A stretch of DNA of 64,000 bases from Desulfurivibrio sp044068515 (GTDB taxonomy: Bacteria > Desulfobacterota > Desulfobulbia > Desulfobulbales > Desulfurivibrionaceae), in contig NZ_JBIPKI010000006.1 of the NCBI RefSeq assembly GCF_044068515.1, positions 1 to 64,000 of the forward strand, in the 5' to 3' direction. Position numbers and translations under genes: made by a program. The notes beneath the pieces are model-generated. The model was not told the DNA's origin and did no database searches. It worked only from the letters and a program-made list of their open reading frames with translations. This document shows positions 16,500 to 25,274 of the stretch, in pieces; position 1 is the stretch's first letter, and every line of letters starts with the position of its first letter.

Positions 16500-17351
16500 C
16501 TAGGCATAGCCCAGCATGATCTTTTGCAGCCGCTCCCGGGGAACCTCCTGGCCGGCCAGTGGTCCTTCTTTGAGAGCCTCGAACTGTTCCTCGAACAGCG
16601 GCCGCTCGGTCCGGTAGATGATCCCCAGGGGGATCCGGTCGCCGAATTCCAGGGCGATGCGCAAAGCATCGTCCAGGCTGGTGGGGTCATGTGCGGCGGG
16701 CAATTCGTAGCAGTGTTCCTTGTACCATTGATAGGTGTTGACCTTGTTAAAGGACACGCAGGGCTGGAGAATATCGACCAGGGCCGTGCCCCGATGCTTG
16801 ATGGCGGTCGCGATCAGGTCGGCGAGATGCTCCGGCATCCCGGCATAGCCCCGGGCCACGAAGGAAGCCCCCATGGTAACCGCCACCGCCACCGGGTTGA
16901 AGGGGGGAGCGAAGGCCCCGTGGGGCTGGGTCTTGGTTACCATGCCCCGCTCCGAGGTCGGGCTGGCCTGCCCCTTGGTCAGCCCGTAAACCCGGTTGTC
17001 GTGGGCCAGAATGGTGAGATCGAGGTTGCGGCGCAGGGCGGCTAGGAAGTGGTTGCCGCCTTCGCCGTATAGACAGCCATCCCCGCTCTCCGCGATTACG
17101 GTGAGTTCCGGGTTGGCGAGCCTGGCGCCGAGGGCCGCCGGCAAACTGCGGCCATGCAGGCCGTTGAAGACGTTGGCTCTCAGATAATGGGGAGCTTTGG
17201 CCGCCTGGCCGATCCCGGAAACCAGCAGGATTTGGTGGGGAGCCAGATTGCAGGCAACCAGGGCCTTTTTCAGGGCGTTGAGAATGCCGAAATTGCCGCA
17301 GCCGGGGCACCAGGCGGTCTCGAATTTGCCGTAATCTTCAATGGTGGTCAT
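16500..17351 (-). CDS. 2-oxoacid:ferredoxin oxidoreductase, beta subunit
   Basis: The 283-residue protein carries the thiamine diphosphate-binding motif, AESGDGCLYGEGGNHF followed by LAHDNRVYGLTKGQ, and an N-terminal AWCPGCGNFGIL with cysteines at 15 and 18 that usually bind a 4Fe-4S cluster. It is the catalytic half of a pyruvate/2-oxoglutarate-type oxidoreductase that converts a 2-oxoacid and CoA to acyl-CoA, CO2 and reduced ferredoxin. The start overlaps no gene and lies 9 bp after the alpha-subunit stop, with GAGGT upstream. Substrate specificity (2-oxoglutarate, pyruvate or branched-chain) cannot be set from the sequence alone. Confidence 0.93.
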   Translation of the reverse strand: MTTIEDYGKFETAWCPGCGNFGILNALKKALVACNLAPHQILLVSGIGQAAKAPHYLRANVFNGLHGRSLPAALGARLANPELTVIAESGDGCLYGEGGNHFLAALRRNLDLTILAHDNRVYGLTKGQASPTSERGMVTKTQPHGAFAPPFNPVAVAVTMGASFVARGYAGMPEHLADLIATAIKHRGTALVDILQPCVSFNKVNTYQWYKEHCYELPAAHDPTSLDDALRIALEFGDRIPLGIIYRTERPLFEEQFEALKEGPLAGQEVPRERLQKIMLGYA

Positions 17352-17360
17352 GTCAATACC

Positions 17361-19058
17361 TCAGGCGGCTTCCAGGTTTTCCAGGTGGTCCAGGATGTAG
17401 CGGGCCGTAAAGGGCAGGCCGTCATAGCGCCCGATCCGCTCGGGAATGGCAAAGCCGGTTTCGCGCCGGATGAGCCGGGCAAACTGGCCGGTGGCATTGC
17501 CCTCCACGCAGACGACCTGGTCGGCGGCCTCGAGAGTTTCGCGGAACTGGTCCGGAATCAGCGGCCAGACCTGGGAAAAATGGAGAACGGCGACCCGGCG
17601 GCCCTGTGTGTTGAGGATGGCGGCCGCCTCCCGCACCGGTCCCAGGCTGGAACCCCAGCAGACCAGCAGCAGCTCCGCGCCTTTTTCTCCCTCTAAAGTC
17701 GGGGCGATGACCTGGTCCTTGAGCAGCTTAAGTTTGGCCAGCCGTTTTTCCACCATGGCGATCCGCAGGCCGTGGTCTTCGCTGAGATGACCGTCCTCGT
17801 CGTGTTCGTCGCTGTCCGCCACCACCAGGTGCTCCGACTGGCCCGGCAGCAGGCGGGGAGAGAGGCCGTCGGGGGTGAGGCGATAGCGCTGGTAAGGAGT
17901 GGGCAGGTTTCGGGGGTCGGTCCCGGCGCGGATCGGGCTGATGGCGGCAAGATCAAAAGGGGCCACCGGCCGGGTTGCATCGGCCAGAAACTGGTCGGTC
18001 AGGAGAAAGACCGGGGACTGGGAGTGCTCGGCCAGGCTCAAAGCCTTGGCGGTCAGCTCAAAACAGTCCTCGATGCTGCCGGGAGTATATATTGCCCGGG
18101 AAAATTCGCCGTGGCCGGCATGGAGGACGAACTCCAGGTCGGCCTGCTCGGTGCGGGTGGGCATGCCGGTGGCCGGGCCCGGTCGCTGGCCCACCACGAT
18201 GAGAACCGGGGTCTCGGTCATCGCCGCCAGGCTGACTCCTTCGGCCATCAGGGCAAACCCTCCGCCCGAGGTGGCCACCATGGCCGGGGCCCCGGCAAAG
18301 GCGGCGCCAACGGCCATGTTGATGGCCGCGATTTCATCCTCGGCCTGCTCGATCACGCAGCCCATGCTGTCGGCATGGGCGATCAATTCGACCACGATGG
18401 AGGTGGCCGGGGTCATGGGATAGAAGGCGCAAAACTTGAGCCCACCGGCCAAAGCCCCCAAGGCAATGGCTTCATTGCCGGAAAGCAGCAGCCGTGCGGC
18501 GCCGGCGGCCGGGGGAGATTGCAGGGTAAAATCGTGGGCCGGAGCATGGCTCTCCGCCCATTCCCGGCTTTTTTCCATGATTTCCCGGTTCTCGGCCAGA
18601 ACCTCCGGGTGTTTTTGGCCGAACATCGCCTCCACGGCCTGGTGCAAGGGCTCCGGGGCCAGGCCCAGGATTTGCCCGAGCAGGGCCAGGGCGGCGGTAT
18701 TCCAAAGCTTTTCCGGGCCCAGTTCGGCAAATGGCACGGCAATGGTCCCCGGCCGTTCGGGGGCGAAGTCGGCATCAGCAATGAGCAGGGCCCCCTCGGT
18801 TAGCTGCCCGCGATGCAACTCAACGGTTTCGGCATTGAGCGCCACCAGAATGTCGATGCTCTCCCGGGAGGCGAAAAAGGGCCCGGTGCCCATCCGGATG
18901 GCGAAGGTGTTGTGGCCGCCGCGAATCCGCGAATGATAGCTCTGGCTGGTAAAAATCTCCTGGCCGCTCCGGACCAGGGCCTTGCCGAGCAACTGGCCGA
19001 TGGTCACCAAGCCCTGGCCGGCTTCACCGCCAATAAGAAGCTGGATGTCCTGTGGCAT
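17361..19058 (-). CDS. 2-oxoacid:ferredoxin oxidoreductase, fused gamma-alpha subunit
   Basis: The 565-residue protein begins with a gamma domain (LLIGGEAGQGLVTIGQLLGKAL, about 1-180) and continues with the alpha pyrimidine-binding domain (SGNEAIALGALAGGLKFCAFYPMTP and VIEQAEDEIAAINMAVGAAFAG) and a C-terminal transketolase-C-like part. The gamma-alpha fusion with a separate beta chain is the KorA/OorA arrangement. It is cotranscribed with the beta subunit, and together they form a two-subunit enzyme that would need an external ferredoxin, as no delta (ferredoxin) subunit gene is adjacent. This fits use in a reductive TCA cycle or amino acid oxidation; inference. Confidence 0.92.
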   Translation of the reverse strand: MPQDIQLLIGGEAGQGLVTIGQLLGKALVRSGQEIFTSQSYHSRIRGGHNTFAIRMGTGPFFASRESIDILVALNAETVELHRGQLTEGALLIADADFAPERPGTIAVPFAELGPEKLWNTAALALLGQILGLAPEPLHQAVEAMFGQKHPEVLAENREIMEKSREWAESHAPAHDFTLQSPPAAGAARLLLSGNEAIALGALAGGLKFCAFYPMTPATSIVVELIAHADSMGCVIEQAEDEIAAINMAVGAAFAGAPAMVATSGGGFALMAEGVSLAAMTETPVLIVVGQRPGPATGMPTRTEQADLEFVLHAGHGEFSRAIYTPGSIEDCFELTAKALSLAEHSQSPVFLLTDQFLADATRPVAPFDLAAISPIRAGTDPRNLPTPYQRYRLTPDGLSPRLLPGQSEHLVVADSDEHDEDGHLSEDHGLRIAMVEKRLAKLKLLKDQVIAPTLEGEKGAELLLVCWGSSLGPVREAAAILNTQGRRVAVLHFSQVWPLIPDQFRETLEAADQVVCVEGNATGQFARLIRRETGFAIPERIGRYDGLPFTARYILDHLENLEAA

Positions 19059-19076
19059 ATTCCGGGCCCCCCGCCG

Positions 19077-19373
19077 CTACTTTTTTACGGCCTTGTATCG
19101 GCTGTACAGATCGTGGATGCGATGGCGCAGGGCGCTGATCTTCTTGGAGTCATCGCGGGAAAGCCACCGCGGTTCGCTGATTGAAAAAACCAGCTTGGCC
19201 AGCTCATCGAGTACTTCCTCGGTGGCGGCGCACCACTCGTCGGTGCAGATCTGGGTCATCTCTTTGGCTTCTTCGAGGTCTCGAGCCACCAGTTCGACAG
19301 ATTTTTCAAGGTTTTCGATGAAATCCCGATGGGCCCTTACCATTGCTTCCTGCATTTCAACCTGACGTTTCAT
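19077..19373 (-). CDS. Small helical/coiled-coil hypothetical protein (98 aa)
   Basis: The ATG at 19373 is chosen because GGGAGGT lies just upstream. The protein MKRQVEMQEAMVRAHRDFIE... is almost entirely helical with heptad-like spacing in residues 1-60, contains two Cys (ICTDEWC) and ends with a basic stretch. I do not recognise a family. It lies 18 bp before oorA in the same direction, so it is probably cotranscribed with the oxidoreductase. Confidence 0.7.
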   Translation of the reverse strand: MKRQVEMQEAMVRAHRDFIENLEKSVELVARDLEEAKEMTQICTDEWCAATEEVLDELAKLVFSISEPRWLSRDDSKKISALRHRIHDLYSRYKAVKK

Positions 19374-19411
19374 AATACACCTCCCTGTTTTAACGGTTAA
19401 TGCCGGCCGGG

Positions 19412-20302
19412 TCACAATTCCAGCAGGCGTTGGTTGATCTCAATGCCCACCATCGCCCCCTGGCCGGCGGCGATAATGGCTTGGGCGTTGCCCGGTTTGA
19501 GGGCGCCCAAGGCGAAAAGATTTTTAAGCGACGTTTCACAATGGTGATCAGTGGCCAACTTTTGGCCGCCGGCCACCCTCTCCAGGGCCAGGCCGGCCAG
19601 AAAGGCATCATTGATGCGATAACCGTAACTGAGCATGACCACCTGGCAGGGGATTTCCCGCCCGTCCCGCAACTTGACCCCGGTCAAGTCCGGATCGCCG
19701 AGAAATTCCTCCGGCTCCCCCCGGCGGAATTTGATCTCATCTTCGGCCAGTAATTCGGCCTGATCGTCCGGCAGCCGTCCCGCCGGCATGACCAGGGTGA
19801 TATCCGGAGTGAACATCTGCTTCATGGCCACCGCAAGCCGGACGGCGGCCTGAGAACGGCCCAGGATGACGAGCTGCTTGCCGGTGGTGCGATAGCCGTC
19901 GCAATCCACACAGGTGAAGATCGAGCGGCTGAAGAAGCGGTTCAATCTTCTGATCGGGGGAAGGTTTTCGCTGGCCCCGGAGGAAACAACGACATAGGGA
20001 GCCTGGTAGCGGCCCTGGGCGGTGCTGACCGTAAAACCATGGTCGCTTTGCACCGAGGAAACTTGCTCCCGGCGGAATTCAACACCGAAGGACTTGATCT
20101 GCCTGATCCCGGTTTCAACCAGTTCTTTGCCGGAGGTGATTTCCAGGCCGAGGTAGTTTTCTAGATGGAGGGCGTGGCGGGTGCGCCCGCCCCCCTGGTC
20201 GAGCAAAAGCACTTGGCGGTTATAACGGGCCAGGTGGATGGCGGCCTGGAGGCCCCCCGGCCCGGCCCCGATGATAATGCAGTCATAACCGTCAGAGGGC
20301 AT
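19412..20302 (-). CDS. Thioredoxin-reductase-like flavoprotein
   Basis: The 296-residue protein has the size and order of bacterial thioredoxin reductase: an FAD Rossmann motif IIIGAGPGGLQAAIHLARY at the N-terminus, a redox disulfide TCVDCDGYR in the middle and an FAD-ribityl segment LFALGALKPGNAQAIIAAGQGA at the end. The NAD(P)-binding loop reads LGRSQAAVRLA instead of the usual GGGxSA, so coenzyme preference may differ; it could be a ferredoxin-dependent or otherwise divergent type. No thioredoxin gene is adjacent. The start has only a weak ribosome binding site, 6 bp after the stop of the small Cys protein gene. Confidence 0.85.
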   Translation of the reverse strand: MPSDGYDCIIIGAGPGGLQAAIHLARYNRQVLLLDQGGGRTRHALHLENYLGLEITSGKELVETGIRQIKSFGVEFRREQVSSVQSDHGFTVSTAQGRYQAPYVVVSSGASENLPPIRRLNRFFSRSIFTCVDCDGYRTTGKQLVILGRSQAAVRLAVAMKQMFTPDITLVMPAGRLPDDQAELLAEDEIKFRRGEPEEFLGDPDLTGVKLRDGREIPCQVVMLSYGYRINDAFLAGLALERVAGGQKLATDHHCETSLKNLFALGALKPGNAQAIIAAGQGAMVGIEINQRLLEL

Positions 20303-20308
20303 GGTCTC

Positions 20309-20557
20309 TTAAAGTTCCTCGATATTCTTCCTCAGTTGGCCGATCTGCAGGCCTAAAGAGACGCACTGTTTGCCGGCCATGCATTCGTCCGCCTCGGGTT
20401 CCTCGAGAAAGGTTTTGAGTTCGTGATTATCCTTTTTCAGGTCGACCACCCAGGCTTTCTCGGAATCATCGTAATCAACCTTGAGATCGATGCCGCAGGC
20501 CCCGATCTCCGGGAAAACTTCCTTGATTTTGGTGCACAACTCTTCTTTGGTGGGCAT
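20309..20557 (-). CDS. Small cysteine-containing hypothetical protein (82 aa)
   Basis: The 82-residue acidic protein starts MPTKEELCTKIKEVFPEIGA and contains four cysteines (LC, ACGID, DECMAGKQC). AGGAGG precedes the ATG. The pattern ELCTKIKEVFPEIGACGIDL followed by a beta-rich middle suggests a compact alpha/beta fold. I cannot name a family; it has the look of small proteins common in sulfate reducers. It is the first gene after a strong promoter and leads the flavoprotein-OorAB-SOR cluster, so a redox role is plausible. Confidence 0.75.
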   Translation of the reverse strand: MPTKEELCTKIKEVFPEIGACGIDLKVDYDDSEKAWVVDLKKDNHELKTFLEEPEADECMAGKQCVSLGLQIGQLRKNIEEL

Positions 20558-20603
20558 GGTTTTTCCTCCTGTGGTTAAGGTTTTTCAACTGATTGGTGCT
20601 GTT

Positions 20604-20632
20604 ATGATAGGTTTTATAAAACTGGATGTCAA
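20604..20632 (-). promoter_or_regulatory. Near-consensus sigma-70 promoter with palindromic spacer
   Basis: On the minus strand a perfect TTGACA (20627-20632) and TATCAT (20604-20609) are 17 bp apart, 47 bp upstream of the first gene of the redox cluster. The spacer contains the perfect palindrome GTTTTATAAAAC (20611-20622), well placed for a repressor. Confidence 0.75.
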
Positions 20633-20758
20633 CAGCAGCAAGAAAAAAGAGGATGAAAAATGTCCCGATGGTGGCTCGGGGCAAGATTAATTGAGCAGTC
20701 GCGGCATTTTAGTGCTGAGGATGCTGGGGGAAAATCTTCCGGATTTTTCTACCTTCAG

Positions 20759-21118
20759 CTAAGTGAAAAACCAGGTGGCCGGGTTGGGGTGGGCCTCCCA
20801 GCGATCGAGATACCGGAGGCCCTGGGCACAGCGAACCACCAGCCAGATCAGCCAGCCCAGAATGATCAGCCAGCCGACGCCGATGCCGGTCAGCAATGCC
20901 CCGATCAGGAGATAAAGCAGGCCGATCCAGAAAGTCCTGATCTGGAAGCGATAATGGCTTTGCAGCCACCGGGGGGCACCGCTCTGGTTGACATAGGCCA
21001 AAATCACCCCGATCAGGCCGGTCAGAGCGACGAAGATGCCGACCAGGTAGAGAATGTAGATAATCTTGGCGGCGGTGGCACCCGGATTCATTGCGTCGGG
21101 GGTGTTTACTTCGACCAT
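20759..21118 (-). CDS. Predicted membrane protein, COG3671-like
   Basis: The 119-residue protein has about three membrane helices (KIIYILYLVGIFVALTGLIG, FWIGLLYLLIGALLTGIGVG and LIILGWLIWLVVRCAQGL) and a short polar N-terminus. It resembles the small DUF4870/COG3671-type membrane proteins of unknown role. CAGGAG precedes the ATG. The gene begins 17 bp after torD, so the two are probably one transcript. Confidence 0.75.
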   Translation of the reverse strand: MVEVNTPDAMNPGATAAKIIYILYLVGIFVALTGLIGVILAYVNQSGAPRWLQSHYRFQIRTFWIGLLYLLIGALLTGIGVGWLIILGWLIWLVVRCAQGLRYLDRWEAHPNPATWFFT

Positions 21119-21135
21119 GCGGCTCCTGGGGGAAT

Positions 21136-21753
21136 TTATGCGGCTGGCATGGCCAGCAACTCGGCCTCGATAAACTTCTGGGTCAATACTCCGAGCAATT
21201 TGTAAAATTCCGTTTCACTCTCGGCGATGATCTGTTCGGTGAAGGGTCCTGCCCAGCGTCCGGGGTGTTGCGTGAGGAAATTCCGTTGACGTTCAAGATA
21301 TTCCGCCTCGCCGGTTTGCAGGTAGCAATGGCCGAGGAAGAACATGAATTCCAGCTCGGTGGCGATAAAGTCCGGCGGCTGTTTGCTTTCCTGGTTGGCC
21401 ATGAGGCCCACCGCCCGGTAGTGCTCCAAGGCGTTTATGGTGGTGTCGCCCATGATTTTGCGCCCATCCTCCAGGTATACCGAACCGTAGGGAGCGGCCA
21501 GCAGCTCGTTGGGGCCGAGAAAAAGTTTGGCGTGATCAACTTGCAGAGTGGTCAGGTTCTCCCGTTGTTCAAGAAATTCGGCCAGCAAATCGGAGGCATA
21601 AGGAGTCAATTCGGGGTGGAGAGCTTCCAGTCGGCCGGGAAGCTCTTCGAGCACGGCGGTCAATTCCGCCGTGGGAGGATAAAAAATGGCGGATAAGGCC
21701 TGGTAGATGTAGGCTCGGTGGGCTTGTGGGGTTTGCTCGGTGGTGGCATTCAT
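21136..21753 (-). CDS. TorD/DmsD-family molybdoenzyme chaperone (ArrD-like)
   Basis: The 205-residue all-helical protein shows the TorD pattern: an N-terminal RAYIYQALSAIFYPP, the central ELLAAPYGSVYLE and the conserved DFIATELEFMFFLGHCYL. These cytoplasmic chaperones hold the catalytic molybdoprotein until cofactor insertion and TAT export. It lies on the same strand just beyond arrA-arrB, so its client is most likely the adjacent molybdoenzyme. A terminator lies between it and arrB, which suggests read-through or its own promoter. The ribosome binding site is weak. Confidence 0.87.
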   Translation of the reverse strand: MNATTEQTPQAHRAYIYQALSAIFYPPTAELTAVLEELPGRLEALHPELTPYASDLLAEFLEQRENLTTLQVDHAKLFLGPNELLAAPYGSVYLEDGRKIMGDTTINALEHYRAVGLMANQESKQPPDFIATELEFMFFLGHCYLQTGEAEYLERQRNFLTQHPGRWAGPFTEQIIAESETEFYKLLGVLTQKFIEAELLAMPAA

Positions 21754-21923
21754 CGCTTAATCGTCCCTTTTGGTTGATGATCTTCCCCGGCCCGGTCAAC
21801 CCGGGGCGGACTGATGATGGTCAGGGGCAAAAAATTACCATCAGCATAACGTATCGGCCGCAGATCTTAAACTGCTTTTCCGGCAAAGAACCAGGGATCA
21901 AGCCGGTTCGACTTTTCTTGCAG

Positions 21924-21962
21924 AAAAAAAGCCGGGAGGGCTTGCGCAGAAGCCCTCCCGGC
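21924..21962 (-). terminator. Strong rho-independent terminator after arrB
   Basis: A perfect 13-bp stem (GCCGGGAGGGCTT at 21931-21943 and its complement at 21950-21962) with a 6-base loop is followed on the minus strand by seven T (21924-21930). It ends the arrCAB transcript. Confidence 0.9.
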
Positions 21963-22010
21963 GCCGGCTGCCGTAATCCGGCAGTTAAAGTTAGGAGGTT
22001 GCGGAATCGC

Positions 22011-22694
22011 TTAATATGAGTTCAGGTAATAGACCTTGGGATGGGTAATTCGGGCCTCCAGTCGCGTCATGTAGCCGTGTTTGGCGATCAATTCATGGAT
22101 CGGATCATTGGGATCATCCAGGTCCCCCAAAAGCCGGGCCTGGGCCGGGCAGGCCTCGACGCAGCGGGGTTGCTGGCCGCGGGCCAGGCGATGAAAGCAA
22201 AAAGTACACTTCTCCACCAGGCCTTTTTGGCGGATCGAGACATAGCCCTGATCCAGTGCCGGGTTGTGGGTGGGTATCGGAGCCAGCATCCGGCCGGCAA
22301 GCTCCTTGCCGCTGGAGGTCCCGCTGGCCACCGGCTTATCGTCTCTGTACTGAGCATGAGGCTGATCGCGATTAAAGGAAATCGCGTCGTAGGGACAGGC
22401 CACCATGCAGGCCCGGCAACCCACGCAGCGCCGGGGGTCATGCAGGGTCAAGCCGCCGAAATCCTTGTGCATCGCCTTGGTGGGGCAGTTGCGGGCACAG
22501 GGAGCGTTTTCGCAGTGGTTGCACTGATTGAGCTGAAATTCGTAGCGGACATTGGGAAACTTGCCCACCGTCCTGGTTTCGAAAGTAAGCCACTTGATTC
22601 CTGCCGTTACGTTGTTTTCGATTTTGCAGGCCATCAGGCAGGCGCCGCAGCCCATGCACTTGTGCAAATCGTGGGTCATTATATAGTTGGTCAC
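22011..22694 (-). CDS. arrB: Four-cluster ferredoxin subunit of the molybdoenzyme (ArrB-like)
   Basis: The 227-residue protein has sixteen cysteines in four ferredoxin-type groups: CMGCGACLMAC, CNHCENAPCARNC, CVGCRACMVACP and CTFCFHRL...RCVEACP. This is the DmsB/PsrB/ArrB pattern that binds four 4Fe-4S clusters and wires the catalytic subunit to the membrane anchor. It lacks its own signal peptide, as expected for a subunit that is co-exported with its TAT partner. A GTG start with GGGAGG upstream fits. It starts 17 bp after the catalytic gene. Confidence 0.9.
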   Translation of the reverse strand: MTNYIMTHDLHKCMGCGACLMACKIENNVTAGIKWLTFETRTVGKFPNVRYEFQLNQCNHCENAPCARNCPTKAMHKDFGGLTLHDPRRCVGCRACMVACPYDAISFNRDQPHAQYRDDKPVASGTSSGKELAGRMLAPIPTHNPALDQGYVSIRQKGLVEKCTFCFHRLARGQQPRCVEACPAQARLLGDLDDPNDPIHELIAKHGYMTRLEARITHPKVYYLNSY

Positions 22695-22710
22695 AGCTGT
22701 TCACCTCCCT

Positions 22711-25251
22711 TTAGATCATTTCGATTCTGACGCGGCAGAAACCGCCGTTGCGGGCGGTGGAACCGGACAGGTGGTCCCAGTCGGCATGCATCAGGGTGTT
22801 GTTGTTGCCGCCGCGGGGGGTTTTGCCGAACTCCTTGGAAGCGAAGCGTCCATAGGCCCAATGGCCTTGGCCGAAGGTCTTGGCCGCTACCCCGGGCCGG
22901 ACCCCTTCCCAGACTTTGAGCTTGCAGGTGATCGGCGAGCCTTTGGCCGAGGAAACCCGCACCGTGGCCCCATCCCGCAGCCCCAGGCGGCGCGCGTCCA
23001 CCGGGTTGATCTTGATCACGTCCTCGTAATTGACGTCACCGGGATCAACACCCTTGAACTCGTAGTACCAGGGGCAGTTGCCGGTGCGGCCTTCCCGGTT
23101 AAGGCGGGATTTGAAGTCGACCAGCATCAGCGGGAAGTTGCTGGGATCGCCCTCGCGCCGCGGCGGGTCGTAGTGGGGGATAAAAGCCTTCTCACCCCGG
23201 GCCGAGTACTTGCAGGCCACCATGACGTCGTCAATGCTCACTCCGTGGCGGTCGGCGTGGCCCTGCAGGCCCTTCTTGAGGGTTTCGCTGTAGAGCTCGA
23301 ACTTGCCGGTTTCGCCGCCGAACTTGCCGCCCAGACGGCGACCGTAGGGATACTTGATTGAGTTCCAGGCCCCTTTCTCGACGAAGTCCTCCCAGCCGTT
23401 CAGGGTATCGCCCTGCTTCTCGCCGGCCGGATCCCAGATATTCTTGGTGTAGGACTTTAGGGCGTAGAGGGAGAATTCGGCGCCGTTGGTCGGGACCCGC
23501 CCGGTTTCCGGATCCTTGTAAGTTTTGTAGTAGTCCAGCAGGTTGGGGAAGCCTTTTTCCGCCAGTTTTTCGGCGACCAGCCAGGTGATTTCGGTTTCGT
23601 CGTTCTTGACGTCGAAAATTCGCTCATGGATCGGCTGTTGAATCGAGATATGGGTATAAAGTTGGGTTTTCTGAGTAGTGTAGGCCCATCTTTCCGTCAT
23701 GTGCTGGGCCACCGGCAACAGCAGATCGGCGAACCAGGAAAACTCCGAAAAGTGGGTGGCGATATGGGTGGTAAAAGGAACCTTGGCCATCGCCCGATCC
23801 CAGCGGTCGGTTTCGGTGGCGGAGAAGTTGGGGTTGATGAAGTAGGCGATCATCACCTTGACGTCGTAGGGGTCCTCGGCCAGGATGGCGTCGGCCACCC
23901 GGTTGGTGTTGACCCCGCTACCGGAAACGCCGCGGGCCAGGTTGGGCCATTCGAGCCGGCCCCGCTGGTCGATTTTTTCTTTTTTAGCCGCGGCTTTGGC
24001 CTGATCGTCCTGAAAATCGGCCATGGAGTTGGGGCCGTGCTTGGGCGTGCCGGGCGAGCCGCCGGTATGGCCGCCGAAGCTGTCCGGGGCGCCCACCAGG
24101 CCGGAGAGGGCCTGGATCGCCAGGGCCGCATAGGAGCCGTTGGGCCACATGGTGGGGCCATTGAAAACGCAGACCCGGGGAGCGGCCTCTCCCATGTCGC
24201 GGGCCACCCGCTGGATCTGTTCCTTGGGGATGCCGCAGACCCCCGCCGCCCATTCCGGGGTGCGGTCCTTGAGTTCCAGGTTCCACCATTTGACCAAGCC
24301 GTAGGTTTCAATTTCCTGGAAGGTCTCTTCATCCACGGTCCGGCCGGCGACAAAGCGGTTCTGGCCATCGACGAAGTCGCCGACAAAGCGCTTGTACCAC
24401 AAGCCTTCAGTAAGAATCACATGGGCGATGGCCGTGGCCAGGGCGCCGTCCTCGCCGGGAATTACCGGCAGCCAGTAATCGGCCTTGGTGCCGATGGTGG
24501 TCAGGATGGGGTTGACGCTGCAGATCTTGCCCTTCTCCTGGATCCGGCCCACCGCGTTGATGGCGAAGGGCACCATCCGGTTGGACGAGGTCGGGTCGCA
24601 GCCCCAAGCCAGCAGATAGCGGGTGTTGAGCAGGTCAAAGTCCCGGTAGCCCCAGTTTCTTTCGGTAAAGAAGGAGCCGACCTTTTCCGCTTCGGCGCAG
24701 ATCGAGCTGTGGGAGATGTTGTTGGGCGAGCCGATGATCTTGGGCAGGTGGTCGTAAAGCAGGTGATGCATATGGGAATAACGGCCGCGCATCAGGACAA
24801 ACTTTTCCGTTTCCTGGTTTTGCCGCAACTCGATCAGTTTTTCGGCAATCGTATCCGCCGCCTCGTCCCAGCTGATCGGCACGAAACGGGGGTCCTCGTT
24901 GCGGCCTTTCTTGGGGTTGGTGCGCTTCATCGGCACCTTGAGCCGGTCGGGGTCATAGACCTGCTGCAGGACCAAATGGCCGCGGGGACAGAGGTTGCCC
25001 ACCCCGGTCTTGGCGTTGGGGTTGCCCCGGATCCGGATCCCCCGGCCGTTGAGAACGTAAACTTGGGCCGCACACCAGGTGGTGCAACCCTGGCAGGATG
25101 TGCTAACCCAGCGGCCGCCGTCGCCTTCGCCGCTGGCATATGGAATCGCCGCCAGGGATTTCAGGGTCGGCCAGGCGCCGGTGGCGCCGATGGCGGCCGC
25201 GCCGGCGGCGACCGCAGAAGCTTTCAGTATATTTCGCCGTGTTGTTTTCAT
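22711..25251 (-). CDS. arrA: TAT-exported molybdopterin oxidoreductase, probable respiratory arsenate reductase catalytic subunit
   Basis: The 846-residue protein starts with a twin-arginine signal (TTRRNILKAS). A CX2CX3CX27C 4Fe-4S site follows (C53, C56, C60, C88), then the Mo ligand C185 in ISHSSICAEAEK. R157, Y158, C185, K190 and Y202 sit exactly 8 positions below R165, Y166, C193, K198 and Y210, which I recall as active-site residues of Shewanella ANA-3 ArrA. FTERNWGY and WWNLELKDRT match regions used for ArrA-specific primers. ArrA reduces arsenate to arsenite in the periplasm. ATG at 25251 is preceded by AGGAGG. ArxA, a reverse-direction relative, cannot be excluded without a tree; polysulfide or thiosulfate reductase is less likely. 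Confidence 0.78.
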   Translation of the reverse strand: MKTTRRNILKASAVAAGAAAIGATGAWPTLKSLAAIPYASGEGDGGRWVSTSCQGCTTWCAAQVYVLNGRGIRIRGNPNAKTGVGNLCPRGHLVLQQVYDPDRLKVPMKRTNPKKGRNEDPRFVPISWDEAADTIAEKLIELRQNQETEKFVLMRGRYSHMHHLLYDHLPKIIGSPNNISHSSICAEAEKVGSFFTERNWGYRDFDLLNTRYLLAWGCDPTSSNRMVPFAINAVGRIQEKGKICSVNPILTTIGTKADYWLPVIPGEDGALATAIAHVILTEGLWYKRFVGDFVDGQNRFVAGRTVDEETFQEIETYGLVKWWNLELKDRTPEWAAGVCGIPKEQIQRVARDMGEAAPRVCVFNGPTMWPNGSYAALAIQALSGLVGAPDSFGGHTGGSPGTPKHGPNSMADFQDDQAKAAAKKEKIDQRGRLEWPNLARGVSGSGVNTNRVADAILAEDPYDVKVMIAYFINPNFSATETDRWDRAMAKVPFTTHIATHFSEFSWFADLLLPVAQHMTERWAYTTQKTQLYTHISIQQPIHERIFDVKNDETEITWLVAEKLAEKGFPNLLDYYKTYKDPETGRVPTNGAEFSLYALKSYTKNIWDPAGEKQGDTLNGWEDFVEKGAWNSIKYPYGRRLGGKFGGETGKFELYSETLKKGLQGHADRHGVSIDDVMVACKYSARGEKAFIPHYDPPRREGDPSNFPLMLVDFKSRLNREGRTGNCPWYYEFKGVDPGDVNYEDVIKINPVDARRLGLRDGATVRVSSAKGSPITCKLKVWEGVRPGVAAKTFGQGHWAYGRFASKEFGKTPRGGNNNTLMHADWDHLSGSTARNGGFCRVRIEMI

Positions 25252-25274
25252 GAGTCTAAACACCTCCTGTTATC

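Noticed and set aside
22711..25251. Catalytic molybdoprotein as polysulfide/thiosulfate reductase (PsrA/PhsA)
   Set aside because: Operon layout would fit, but length, active-site residues and the WWNLELKDRT region fit ArrA better.
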